Shown: positions 42,698-51,547 of the stretch, one piece after another
Layout: every line of letters starts with the position of its first letter
How positions within the stretch are numbered: position 1 is the first letter of the stretch
Assembly: GCA_020638795.1 (NCBI GenBank)
Contig: JACKHW010000005.1
Coordinates: 124,001 to 188,000, forward strand
Length of the DNA stretch: 64,000 nt
From: Planctomycetota bacterium
Lineage (GTDB): Bacteria; Planctomycetota; UBA1135; GCA-002748355
Direction: 5' to 3'
The notes under the pieces: generated by a model
The model's database searches: none
Seen by the model: the letters and a program-made list of their open reading frames with translations, nothing else
What the model was told of the DNA's origin: nothing
Made by a program: the position numbers and the translations under genes

Positions 42698-43219
42698 TCA
42701 GCCATTCGCCGGCACGGTGATACCGAGGCTGTCCTCCAGGAAGGCGCGCACCGAGTACATCTGCGAACTTCCGAGCCCTTGCCCGACGTAGGACGCGCCG
42801 TAGACGAGCGCAGCGACGATCACGGCGAACGGCGTCAGGTAGAGGGCGTATGGCCGCATGCCGAGCGTCAGCTGACTCGCGCCAACGACAGCACACGCGA
42901 TCGCGAAGATCACGCTGACTGCATAGAGCGCGACGTAGAGCGTCCACACGTGAGGATGTGGCCCGAAGCGTGCATGCAGTCGCGAGCTGCGCTCGTCCGC
43001 GGCCTCGACATCGACAGTGAGTTGAGGGGACCAGACGTGACGCACCGCATCGCTCACGGTGAGCTCGATACGTCCCGTCGGCAGCACCATGCCCGTGATG
43101 CCGTCGCGATGCACCTTCAGGGCTGCGCGTACGCGTTCGAGAACTTCTTCCGAGGGCATCGAGACTTCGTGGGCGAAGCGCGGCCTCGGGCGCGGACGTG
43201 GCTCAGAGTTCGTAACCAC
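42698..43219 (-). CDS. Conserved small membrane protein of unknown function
   Basis: About 173 aa. A soluble N-terminal half (with RIELTVSDAVRHVWSPQL and LHARFGPHPHVWTLYV) and two hydrophobic segments (ALYAVSVIFAIACAVVGA; ALYLTPFAVIVAALVYGA), then an amphipathic tail. The segment FGPHP.VWT before the first helix looks family-like, but I cannot name the family. GTG 43219 overlaps the oxidoreductase gene by 17 bases; ATG 43156 is an alternative start. It is probably the last gene of the run from the selenoprotein onwards. Confidence 0.6.
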   Translation of the reverse strand: MVTNSEPRPRPRPRFAHEVSMPSEEVLERVRAALKVHRDGITGMVLPTGRIELTVSDAVRHVWSPQLTVDVEAADERSSRLHARFGPHPHVWTLYVALYAVSVIFAIACAVVGASQLTLGMRPYALYLTPFAVIVAALVYGASYVGQGLGSSQMYSVRAFLEDSLGITVPANG

Positions 43220-44498
43220 GGGTGTACTCCTTGGACAACAGCGCGCGTGCAGCATCGCTTCCCGCAACTTCGAACGCTGCGGAGTCCCAGGTCAGCTCGG
43301 CACCGCAGCGATAGGCCACGTTGCCGAGCAGCACTGCCTCGGTCAGCAACCCGGAGTACGCGAAGTCACAGGTCGTCTTGCCCCCCTTCTTGCATGCTTC
43401 GAGCCACTCGGCGTGATGTCCGATGGACTTCGGGATCGACGGGGCCGGTGGCTCGAACCCTTCGAACCGCTTCGCTGGCCCGAACTCGTGCTTTCCATAG
43501 TCCGTCACGAGCCAACGACCGTCCTCGCCGACGAAGAGCACGCCGAAGTTCCATTCCTTCAGCCCCACTTCGTCGAGGATCTTCGGACGCTGCCCGCCGT
43601 CGTACCAGTGCACGGTCACGGCGCGTCGACCGCCGGTTGCCGCGTGTTCGAAACGCACGTGCATCCGATCCGGTGTGCCGACGGCGTGCGGCTCGGGCCC
43701 CTCGGACGCGACCTTCTTCGGCGCCTCGAGTTCGAGAGCCCACCACGGAAGATCGAGCAAGTGACACGCCATGTCCGCGAGCGTGCCGCCGCCGAAATCC
43801 CAGAAGCGGCGCCAGTTCTCGCGATGGTACGTCCCTTCGTGGAAGTCGTGCCACGCTGCGGGACCGAGCCACGCTTCCCAATCGAGCCATTCCGGCACGT
43901 CTTGCTTGACCTCGGGCAAACGCCCGTTCGCCCACGCCTTGCTGTTGCAGAACGCATAGACCTCGGCGACGGGGCCGATCGCTTCCGCACGAATCGCTTC
44001 GACGACGCGCCGGTAGTTTTCCGTCGCGTGGATCTGCGTGCCCATTTGCGTGACGCGCGCGTGACGCCTCGCGAGATCGCGTACGACTCTCGCCTCTTGC
44101 ACCGTGTGCGTGAGCGGCTTCTCGCAATAGACGTGAAGCCCCTTGCGCAAAGCTCGCGCGGTCAGAGGAGCATGTGTGTGGTCGGGAGTAGAGATCACGA
44201 CCGCATCGAGTTTGACGGTTTCGATCATCTCCCGCGCATCCTCAAACGTTTGCGCGTTCTGGAAGGGCTCCTTCGCCTTCTCGAGGATCCGCGCGTCGAC
44301 GTCACAGAGCGCGACGACGTCCTCGTCACGCACGTGAGCGAGGTTGTTCGCACCACGGCCACCGACACCGACCACACCGATACGCAAGCGCTCGGTCATT
44401 TCGGTACTCCTCCGGTTCCGCCACGGTCGCGTACGCCGCGCAATGAGTGGCAAGGGAGCTGCTGCCATCGTCGTGAGAAAGCGTCGTCGCGTCGTCAT
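43203..44498 (-). CDS. Gfo/Idh/MocA family oxidoreductase with Tat signal
   Basis: A 431-aa NAD(P)-dependent sugar or inositol dehydrogenase-like protein. The twin-arginine-like start TTRRRFLTTMAAAPLPL suggests Tat export. The Rossmann fold starts RIGVVGVGGRGANNLAHV; CEKPLTHTVQEA is the EKP motif; the C-terminal beta domain has GGGTLADMACHLLDLPWW with a catalytic-His-type helix. Such exported Gfo/Idh/MocA proteins are abundant in Planctomycetota. Substrate unknown. The start is ATG 44498; ATG 44399 would give a cytoplasmic form without the signal. Confidence 0.88.
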   Translation of the reverse strand: MTTRRRFLTTMAAAPLPLIARRTRPWRNRRSTEMTERLRIGVVGVGGRGANNLAHVRDEDVVALCDVDARILEKAKEPFQNAQTFEDAREMIETVKLDAVVISTPDHTHAPLTARALRKGLHVYCEKPLTHTVQEARVVRDLARRHARVTQMGTQIHATENYRRVVEAIRAEAIGPVAEVYAFCNSKAWANGRLPEVKQDVPEWLDWEAWLGPAAWHDFHEGTYHRENWRRFWDFGGGTLADMACHLLDLPWWALELEAPKKVASEGPEPHAVGTPDRMHVRFEHAATGGRRAVTVHWYDGGQRPKILDEVGLKEWNFGVLFVGEDGRWLVTDYGKHEFGPAKRFEGFEPPAPSIPKSIGHHAEWLEACKKGGKTTCDFAYSGLLTEAVLLGNVAYRCGAELTWDSAAFEVAGSDAARALLSKEYTRGYEL

Positions 44499-44507
44499 GT
44501 CGTCACC

Positions 44508-45302
44508 TCATCCACGTCGCACGACGATCTCGGCCCCCTGAAAGAGGTCATAGGTCGTCGCGCAGTTACCATCACGGACCGCGATCTCGAGATTGCCTGC
44601 ACTGCCCACGTATGCCAGCGGCTCGTGGACGGCAACGTCGGCAAAGGTCCGCACGAAGGGGAATCGCACACCGGCGCTCTCGACGATCGGCTGCGATCCC
44701 GCGAGCCAATCTTCGAGTTTGCTCCGGCGAATCGTCGTGATCGCGTTGCCGAAGCGATCGACGTGCACGATCGTCCCATCGATGCAATCGTCGCCATAGC
44801 ACGTCGTGGGAAGATCGAGCCCTTCGAGGCTCGCGGGATCGATCTTCGAGCCGAGCGCAGCGAAGCGCACTCCGCGCGCGAGTTGCGCAGCGACCGGTGC
44901 GAATACGTCCCTGCCGTCGAACGTGACGCTGCGATGCGGCAAGAACCATCGCTCCTGATCGAGCACGACCGCACGGCGCGGTGGATCATCCTCGAGCAAC
45001 ATCGCGAACAGCCCGTTGTCCGGCCCGACGAGCCGCAGATGATCCGTTTCGATCGCGACCGCACGACGATCCGAACCGACCGTCGGGTCCACGACGGCGC
45101 ACACGATGCAGCGCTCCGGAAGCCATGGACCGGCGGAAGCGAGCAGCCACGCACCGCTCATCACGTTGCACGGAGGAACGTCGTGACAGAGATCGAGAAT
45201 CGTGGCCCATGGCCAGACTTGATGAATGACGGCGCGCAGCACCCCGACGTACGAATCCCGCACACCATAGTCCGTCAACAACGCGATCGGCGTTCCGCTC
45301 AT
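44508..45302 (-). CDS. SAM hydroxide adenosyltransferase (DUF62, SAM hydrolase family)
   Basis: A 264-aa enzyme, which in characterised relatives hydrolyses S-adenosylmethionine to adenosine and methionine. Signatures: IALLTDYGVRDSYVG at the start, then PDNGLFAML and DRFGNAITTI. These residues are the SAM-binding and hydroxide-activating ones in the SAM hydrolase/fluorinase/chlorinase superfamily; the D-R-F-G-N triad points to hydrolase rather than halogenase. ATG 45302 overlaps the stop of the selenoprotein gene (ATGA). The link with the selenoprotein is not understood. Confidence 0.88.
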   Translation of the reverse strand: MSGTPIALLTDYGVRDSYVGVLRAVIHQVWPWATILDLCHDVPPCNVMSGAWLLASAGPWLPERCIVCAVVDPTVGSDRRAVAIETDHLRLVGPDNGLFAMLLEDDPPRRAVVLDQERWFLPHRSVTFDGRDVFAPVAAQLARGVRFAALGSKIDPASLEGLDLPTTCYGDDCIDGTIVHVDRFGNAITTIRRSKLEDWLAGSQPIVESAGVRFPFVRTFADVAVHEPLAYVGSAGNLEIAVRDGNCATTYDLFQGAEIVVRRG

Positions 45303-45871
45303 GCACCCTTCTCGTCTTCGGAGTTCGAGCGCTCCATCCAGGGCTCGAGGTCGACGCCGAGTCCGTCGGCGACACGATTGATGTAATTGAAGTAGGCAGC
45401 CACCTGCACGGTGGCGTGGATCTCTTCGTCGGTCGCTCCCGTGTCTCGCAGTGCCTTCACGTGCGCTTCCTCGCAGGTCACAGGTGCCTTGGTCACTCGC
45501 AGAGCATAGTCGAGCAGAGCGGCGAACTTGGGCTCGAGTACGTCTCGTACGTCCGGCCCGAGCAAGTTTTCTCGAAGCGATTCTGGCGCCTCGGCACGGA
45601 GGTCGCCGCGATGGGACTCGGTTCAGTAGAAACAGTCGTTGGCCGCGCTGACTTCGGAAGCGATCAACTCTCGGAACCATCGTGGAAGCGGCGACCCCCG
45701 CGAGGTCGTCGTGGCCATGTAGAGCCGCATCGAGGCGTCGAGAATCGCCGGGTCGAGGGACATCAGGCGAACGATGCCGGCAACCGATCCCGCGCGTGCT
45801 CGCGCGGCAGCAAAGAGCGCGGCGAGCGAGCCTGTCGCCTCGTCATCGAGAACCTGTCGGATCCACGCCAT
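45299..45871 (-). CDS. CMD/AhpD-like peroxidase-related selenoprotein (CxxU)
   Basis: A 190-aa protein if the in-frame TGA at 45623-45625 is read as selenocysteine. Upstream of the TGA (residues 1-82): MAWIRQVLDDEATG to ANDCFY. Downstream in the same frame (residues 84-190): TESHRGDL to EDEKGA. In AhpD/carboxymuconolactone-decarboxylase-like peroxidase-related enzymes this place is the redox motif CFYCTESH; here Sec83 replaces the second Cys (C80-F-Y-U83...H87). Both halves carry family features (LIASEVSAAND; VTCEEAHVKALRDTGATDEEI). A bSECIS-like hairpin starts 15 bases after the TGA. ATG 45871 matches the family start. Without Sec the gene would be two useless halves. Automated calling would split it. 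Confidence 0.85.
45585..45607 (-). promoter_or_regulatory. Bacterial SECIS-like hairpin after the Sec codon
   Basis: On the mRNA, 15 bases after UGA: GGCG, bulged A, CCUC, loop CGUGCC, GAGG, CGCC; eight paired bases. The loop begins about 24 bases after the UGA and its second base is G, in accord with the published bSECIS model (apical loop 16-37 bases away, a G within the first two loop bases). It should bind SelB. Confidence 0.7.
45623..45625 (-). other. TGA codon proposed to encode selenocysteine
   Basis: Replaces the second Cys of the CxxC redox motif of the CMD/AhpD-like protein, with the reading frame open and homologous on both sides. Confidence 0.85.
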
Positions 45872-45951
45872 GCCCGTCCCGAGTACCGTTGTTGTGGCGG
45901 TAGTTGCCACCGCACGCTACGACCGGCCATGATCGACGATGAGAGACGCAC

Positions 45952-47274
45952 GTGGACACTCCATTCCAGATTTCCGGTCGATACTTTTGGCGGAACGGAC
46001 GCGAACGACCGCGCGTCGGGCTCTTGTTCGAAGGCACGACGGAACTCGACCTGGTCTCGGACGATGAAGCCGCGACCCGCCTCGCTCACGACATGCGTGC
46101 CGCGAGTGACGTCGCCGATTTCGTCGGCGTGCGACCGGGTCCGCAGGTGCGCGACGGCGCAGTGAGCCTCGCAGCGGCGCAACTGGATCTCGGAGTCGTC
46201 TATCCCGTCGATGTGCGCACGAAGGCGAACAGGCGACACCAGTTGGCCGAGTATGCGAGCGCCGGAGTTCGAGGCCTGATCGTCTATCGATGCGGGAGCG
46301 AGTTGCACTCTCCTGGCGACGCTCGAGCGATCGAATCGCACTGGATCGACTTCGCACACGACATCGACTGGCCCTGTGCCGTCCTCGCGAGCGGAGCACT
46401 CGCTCGACGCGGATCGGTCCTCCGCGGTTTGGCTCGGGCCAGTGACGCTTGTGGCGTGACGCTTCGACGAGTAGACCTCGAAGGACCGTCACGGCTAGCC
46501 GACCTGTCCCTCGTCGCACGACTCTTGAGTGTGCGCGTCGAGGACGAACCGGCGATCCTGGATCTCGACACGGTGCACGGCTGCGCGCGTGCAGCGGCAC
46601 TCTCGATTGCATGCGGCTATGGCTTGATCCTCGCGCCAGCAGCATCCGCGGATACGTTGCGGCCCGTCGTCGGCGCACTGCCGGATCATCTCGATGCACC
46701 GACCGTCGAACCGGTCGCAACGTTCCTGTCCGACTGCAACGAGGGCGACTCGATTCACGAGGATCCGGTCCAAGGCTCGCTCGTCCTGCTCAAAGAGGCC
46801 ACCGGGCGCGACGCGCGCTTTTGCTTCCAAGATCGGCCCGACCTACCAAAACCCACGTTCTTGTGGGTCTGCGCTCATGGCGGTCTCACGCCGGCAGCAT
46901 GGACACGCCTGCAAGCGATCGTCCACTCGGGATGTCACGCCGTCCTGTCGTGCTTCGAGCCCAATGACTCACAACGTGACAAGTTCGCAGCCCTCGAAAC
47001 GGCTCCGCACGCGGAGATTCCGGTAGCGACATCGACCTTCGACCGACGCCGACTCGGAAAGGGCAGCTTGACGCTGCTCGGCGGCGCGTTCGAACACGAG
47101 CCGAGGCGCCCAGAACACGTCGACGTCGTACGCTCCCTCGCGCGAGCCGCAGGTCTCCCGTGTCACGAGTCGGAAATCGCACGCGGCGACCGGCCCGTTC
47201 GAAGCCTGCACTTCTCCGAGGGTGCAATCGACGCGACGGCAAACTCCTCGCTCGCGTGGCGCGCCGCCGACTGA
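45952..47274 (+). CDS. Hypothetical protein
   Basis: A 440-aa protein, not recognised. GTG 45952 is the only early start in frame; there is no good ribosome site. It has no signal peptide and no membrane helix. Mostly alpha/beta with regular hydrophobic strands (RVGLLFEG, GLIVYRCG, TFLWVCAHGG, LTLLGGAF), suggesting a globular cytoplasmic protein, perhaps Rossmann-like. Codon bias matches the neighbours. It is divergent from the selenoprotein gene and convergent with the Kelch protein gene, so context gives no clue. Confidence 0.5.
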   Translation: MDTPFQISGRYFWRNGRERPRVGLLFEGTTELDLVSDDEAATRLAHDMRAASDVADFVGVRPGPQVRDGAVSLAAAQLDLGVVYPVDVRTKANRRHQLAEYASAGVRGLIVYRCGSELHSPGDARAIESHWIDFAHDIDWPCAVLASGALARRGSVLRGLARASDACGVTLRRVDLEGPSRLADLSLVARLLSVRVEDEPAILDLDTVHGCARAAALSIACGYGLILAPAASADTLRPVVGALPDHLDAPTVEPVATFLSDCNEGDSIHEDPVQGSLVLLKEATGRDARFCFQDRPDLPKPTFLWVCAHGGLTPAAWTRLQAIVHSGCHAVLSCFEPNDSQRDKFAALETAPHAEIPVATSTFDRRRLGKGSLTLLGGAFEHEPRRPEHVDVVRSLARAAGLPCHESEIARGDRPVRSLHFSEGAIDATANSSLAWRAAD

Positions 47275-47282
47275 GCGCGCAT

Positions 47283-48677
47283 TCAGCGCACGCCGATCGT
47301 GCCGGTGACGGCGTTGGTCAGCGTCATGCCGAGCGAGTTCGCGGCCGCGTCGAACGCGAAGAACTGCGTGAAGAACCGTGCGCCAGCCAAGCTCGCGCTG
47401 GGCGGCACCTTTATGGCGATGCTCGCGGTGCCGGTCGAGCTCGTGGGCACAGCGACGACAACGTCCATCGATGCGTAGAGCGAGCATCCCTTCGCGCCGA
47501 GCACCGTGAGGTCGATCGGTAACCTGAGCGCCCCCCATGTCGTATCCGACAGGCCGAGAACGAACGCGGCGGCCCAGTTTGGTAACGCGCCGCTCAAGGA
47601 CAAGTCCGTCGTGTCGCCAGTCCACGGCAAACGCGGACCACCGGCGTGGACCGCGGTCCCCGAACTCCCCGGACACGAGGACCCGAACGGCGCGTACGAC
47701 GCCACGCTCGTGGTTCCGAAGGTCCAGACCTCGTCGGTCGGCACGGCGACCGTGGTTTCACCGAAGAACCGCACGACGCGCATGGTGGACGGATCGAACG
47801 TGCACACGACGTAGCCCTGGGGCGTCGGTTGTGGCGAGGTGAGTTTTTGCGACCAAGCAGATCCGTCCCACTCCCACGTGTCCGAATCGAGCCCGAGGGC
47901 GAACCCGCCTTGCAGCACGACTCGACTCCGCGAATCGTCGAAGGACATCGAGGCAGCGAAGCGTGCAGGCGGCCCACCGGCGATCTGCGTCCAATCGCTA
48001 CCATCGTAGGACCATGCGTCCCCCATCGCCGCGGTGTCGTAACCACCGAAGAGCACGACGCGCCCGGAGATTCCGTCCCACGCCATCGCGTGATAGGCGC
48101 GCGGCGGAGGTGCATGGGTCGTCGTGATCTGTTTCCAAGTGGTGCCGTCGTACTCCCACGTGTCATTCGTTCGCGGCAAAGCCGACGTAGCACCGCCGAA
48201 CAAGACCGAGACCTTTCGGACGCGATCGAAGACGAGTCCATGCCCAGCTCGACCAGGCGGGCTCACGCTCGTCGAGCTCTTCTTCCAGTCCGAACCGTCG
48301 TACTCCCATGTGTCGCTCGCGTACGACTTCGTGCCGTCGTAACCGCCGAAGAGGATCGTCGAAGCCCGAGCACGATCGAACGCCATCGCATGCCCCGAGC
48401 GTCCCGAGGGGCTCGTCAGGGGAGACAGCTGCGTCCATGCACCGTTCTTGAGGAGCCACGTATCCGCGTTTCGAGTGTAATCACCGCGCACACCACCGCC
48501 GAAGACGAGCACGTCGGACGAACGCCCCACGGCCCCGGACCAGAATCGCGCCGTCGGGCCAGCGGCAGGAGTGAGCCGCATCCAAGCGCTTTGTGCGCCG
48601 CAGACGCCCGATACGAACGAGCCGAGAACCGTGATCGCGACACACTGCACGCGGTGCATCGAAGGAGATTGCTTCAT
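47283..48677 (-). CDS. Secreted Kelch-repeat protein
   Basis: A 464-aa exported protein. Signal peptide MKQSPSMHRVQCVAITVLG to SGVCGAQ, then five to six Kelch-type blades of about 50 residues: WMRLTPAAGPTAR; TILFGGYDG..SDTWEYDGSDWK; SVLFGGAT..NDTWEYDGTTWK; VVLFGGYD..GDAWSYDGSDW; VVLQGGFA..SDTWEWDGSAW. The C-terminal ~110 residues (SYAPFGSSCPGSSG to LTNAVTGTIGVR) form a domain often seen at the end of secreted proteins of this phylum. It probably folds into a beta-propeller on the cell surface or outside. The start is ATG 48677. It follows the large lipoprotein gene on the same strand, 48 bases after its stop. Confidence 0.8.
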   Translation of the reverse strand: MKQSPSMHRVQCVAITVLGSFVSGVCGAQSAWMRLTPAAGPTARFWSGAVGRSSDVLVFGGGVRGDYTRNADTWLLKNGAWTQLSPLTSPSGRSGHAMAFDRARASTILFGGYDGTKSYASDTWEYDGSDWKKSSTSVSPPGRAGHGLVFDRVRKVSVLFGGATSALPRTNDTWEYDGTTWKQITTTHAPPPRAYHAMAWDGISGRVVLFGGYDTAAMGDAWSYDGSDWTQIAGGPPARFAASMSFDDSRSRVVLQGGFALGLDSDTWEWDGSAWSQKLTSPQPTPQGYVVCTFDPSTMRVVRFFGETTVAVPTDEVWTFGTTSVASYAPFGSSCPGSSGTAVHAGGPRLPWTGDTTDLSLSGALPNWAAAFVLGLSDTTWGALRLPIDLTVLGAKGCSLYASMDVVVAVPTSSTGTASIAIKVPPSASLAGARFFTQFFAFDAAANSLGMTLTNAVTGTIGVR

Positions 48678-48725
48678 GGTGGCAGAAGAGGCGGGAGCGG
48701 AGCATACCACGCACGGGCCGACGCC

Positions 48726-51464
48726 TCAGGGGGTGCGGAATCCCTGACGCACCGTCGAGCGTGCTCCGATTCCGCGATGTCCACCGCGGAACGTGAAGAG
48801 ATTCCCGGCAATCCGCTGGTAGAGGTCGCTGCGACCGAAGGCTGGACCGCGGTCGAGCCGACACGCACGCAGTGTCAGGCGGTACTCGAGCCCCGGACCG
48901 AGGATCACGGGCGCCGTATCGACGAGCGGGCGGAACCGGAATTCGGTCACATCACCCCGCAGGGTCACACGCCAGATTCGGTCCTCTGCGCGCGCGCCGA
49001 CCAAGACGATCTCGAGCTCGAACCAGTCGACACCCGTCATCGCGTTCCACTGGACCGTCACCTCGCTCGAACTCTCGGTCGTCGCCCCGGGCAACGGTGC
49101 CGTGATCTCCGGTTGCGGGAGAAGACCCGGAAACGACGCCGCGGCATCGGGCACGAAGGCCTCTTGTTCGCGCCAGACTCCGGCGCTCTCGGTGCTCGCT
49201 CGCAGTGCGATCAACATGCGCCTGTTTGCGAGCAACGGACTGCCATCGGGCACGAACACGCGAACCCCGTCCCCATCGATCTCGACACCGGACGACCACG
49301 GGCACACGTCGAGCACCTCGTCGTCCGCGATCACGGCGCCGAGCTTGTATTCGAACGCCGATTGCGGGATGCGGGCATCGAGGCCCGAGACGACGTGATC
49401 GACGACGACCGAGCGATCGAAGCCCGCGTCCAACGTGATGTTCTCGAGGATCGGTACACCGGCACGCACGTCCCGGAGCATTCGAGAGCCGATGCGTTCC
49501 GGTACGAACCTCCCGCTGACCAGTCGCCCCTCGACGGCGGTCGCTGCAGCGCTGCCGGTCGGAACACCGAGCCGATACGCGTCGCCGCCGGTCGTGTCCG
49601 GATCGATGCTCCGAGGTAGTCGATCGCCGTCGCCGACCGACTCGCCGAGCGCGAGCGTGAACCAATCATTCTCGGTCAATCGCGATTGCACGAGCATGCG
49701 ACGCTCGCTCGATGGACGCGTTCCGACGATCGTGCCCTCGAGCGAACCATGCGCTCTCGATACGGGTCCGTCGATGCGCGTGAAGCGCTCGAGCGGGAAC
49801 TCGACGCGCACGTTGTCGATCTTCGTCACGCTCTGCGCCGAACGATACGCACGCCCATCGTTGCGCGTCGTTTCCGCCGACGCCGTCAATACGCCGAACC
49901 GTTCTCCATTGAGGGACAACTCGCCGAAGAAGTTCGTCCGCCCTTTGCTCTGCGTATTCGGGTCGTCGTTGCCCTGGACGGTCGCATCGCGCATGGGAGC
50001 GCCCGTCCGTGCATCGAGCACACGAGCGAAGAACTGTCCACGGAGCTCGCCTTGTCGCAGTTCTTCCCGACGCACGAGGATCTGCATGTCGACACCCGCG
50101 CGCCCGGGAACGATTTCGCCGATCGCATCGCCGCGGAAGTAATTCGTCCCATCGGACCACGCCGTCGTCGCGTTGGTCCAACCTGCACTGAGGCCACGAA
50201 CCGTTCCGAAGCCATCCGGACCGGAGATATCGACAATGCCCCCACCTGCAGACGAGCCGACACGGACTTCGCGCGATCCGTGCGCTTCGCCACGCAGCGC
50301 CACGAAGTAGCGCGCGGTCCCCCCGGGTTCGAACGCGAGGTCTAGAGTGCCTGCTGCCGTTGCACCGAGCGCTGCGACGACGGATCGCTCGTACACCACC
50401 GGAGCCCAGGGCACACCTCCGCGGATGCGAGGCGTGAGCACGAGCGGCGTTCCCGTAGCGTCGACGGCCGGTAACGGACCGATGGAGTAGCGCCCGTCCC
50501 GATCGGACCGGGCCGCACGTCCATGGAGATCGACGAAGACGTCCGACACGTTCCGTTTCGCCAGGTCACGCAACACGCCTTCAAGGGTCGTTGCGGCAAC
50601 TACCGTCGCGAAGACGTACCGGCCACCGCGAGTCACGAACGACGACTCGGGCAGCAGTGCGGTTCCGTTCGAGATCGCGCTACCGACGTTTTGCCAAGTC
50701 ATCCCGGCTTCGTCGAATCGTAGGGCGAACACGCGCTCGTTGACGGGTACCGAGAGTTCGTTCGTGAACTCGAGGCTCGCGGCCGTCGAGGCAAACGTCA
50801 TGTCTTCGGGAAAGACATGCAGGACGCGCGTCGAGAGAAGCACGCCGTTCGCGACGTCGGGAAGAGGAGCCGGCAGGTCGCGCGCCGACACGGTCGCGAC
50901 TTCGATCCGGAAATCACCACTCGTTTGCGCGCTCCGCTCGACGAAGGTCCCCGCTGCAACGCGAAGGGTCGGGCCCACGCCGCTCGTCCGCGCGTCGAGC
51001 ACGATCGCGGGCGTCGCGGTGCCGATCGTGACCTCTGCACTCGGGGCGTTCGTCAAGTCCGGTAGAACGAAAGGGACCGGAAACTCGTTCCAGTTCGCGC
51101 CGGAAGGCACATCTCGCGTGAACGTCGTCGTGCCATAGCGCTCGGCTCCTGTCGCCGTCGCGTGCACGGCGTCGATCGTGAGGCGGCGAATGCCAGCAGG
51201 CGGATCCCCGAACTCGAATCGCCCGTACGCATCCGTCGTCGTGCTCCACGCATCGTCGAGCCGCACCGTCGCGGAAACGATACGACGCGAAGATCCGTCG
51301 ACGACCGAACCTGCAAGCACCGTTCGCGGCCGATCGGTGAAGTAGGGCGCAACCCGGGAACCCGTGCCCCGGTTGCATGCGGTGAGGCTGGTGGCAGCGA
51401 CGGCGAGGAGCAGCGCGATCGCGAGTCGCTCGCGACCCGGCTCGCGCTTCTTTGCGTGGTGCAT
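48726..51464 (-). CDS. Large lipoprotein with carboxypeptidase-regulatory-like domain
   Basis: A 912-aa lipoprotein. Signal: basic REPGRERLAIALLLAVAA then SLTACNRG as lipobox. Directly after it lies a carboxypeptidase-regulatory-like beta-sandwich (LAGSVVDGSSRRIVSATVRLD and DAYGRFEFGDPPAG). More such modules follow (VDLHGRAARSDRDGRYSIG; VLDARTGAPMRDATVQGN). The C-terminal part (ITAPLPGATTESSSEVTV) resembles a fibronectin-like domain. It is likely anchored in the outer membrane and faces out; ligand unknown. The start is ATG 51464. The C-terminus is followed by the Kelch protein gene, and the M28 gene ends 84 bases upstream of it. Confidence 0.75.
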   Translation of the reverse strand: MHHAKKREPGRERLAIALLLAVAATSLTACNRGTGSRVAPYFTDRPRTVLAGSVVDGSSRRIVSATVRLDDAWSTTTDAYGRFEFGDPPAGIRRLTIDAVHATATGAERYGTTTFTRDVPSGANWNEFPVPFVLPDLTNAPSAEVTIGTATPAIVLDARTSGVGPTLRVAAGTFVERSAQTSGDFRIEVATVSARDLPAPLPDVANGVLLSTRVLHVFPEDMTFASTAASLEFTNELSVPVNERVFALRFDEAGMTWQNVGSAISNGTALLPESSFVTRGGRYVFATVVAATTLEGVLRDLAKRNVSDVFVDLHGRAARSDRDGRYSIGPLPAVDATGTPLVLTPRIRGGVPWAPVVYERSVVAALGATAAGTLDLAFEPGGTARYFVALRGEAHGSREVRVGSSAGGGIVDISGPDGFGTVRGLSAGWTNATTAWSDGTNYFRGDAIGEIVPGRAGVDMQILVRREELRQGELRGQFFARVLDARTGAPMRDATVQGNDDPNTQSKGRTNFFGELSLNGERFGVLTASAETTRNDGRAYRSAQSVTKIDNVRVEFPLERFTRIDGPVSRAHGSLEGTIVGTRPSSERRMLVQSRLTENDWFTLALGESVGDGDRLPRSIDPDTTGGDAYRLGVPTGSAAATAVEGRLVSGRFVPERIGSRMLRDVRAGVPILENITLDAGFDRSVVVDHVVSGLDARIPQSAFEYKLGAVIADDEVLDVCPWSSGVEIDGDGVRVFVPDGSPLLANRRMLIALRASTESAGVWREQEAFVPDAAASFPGLLPQPEITAPLPGATTESSSEVTVQWNAMTGVDWFELEIVLVGARAEDRIWRVTLRGDVTEFRFRPLVDTAPVILGPGLEYRLTLRACRLDRGPAFGRSDLYQRIAGNLFTFRGGHRGIGARSTVRQGFRTP

Positions 51465-51547
51465 CCGGTCACGATCGAGCGCAAGACTGTGATTTGCAAC
51501 CGTCGACGGGCGCGTGCACTTCGCGATTCGGGATACCTCGCTCCGCA

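Noticed and set aside
47646..49619. 657-aa plus-strand open frame
   Set aside because: Shadow of the Kelch protein and lipoprotein genes; low-complexity Arg-rich product.
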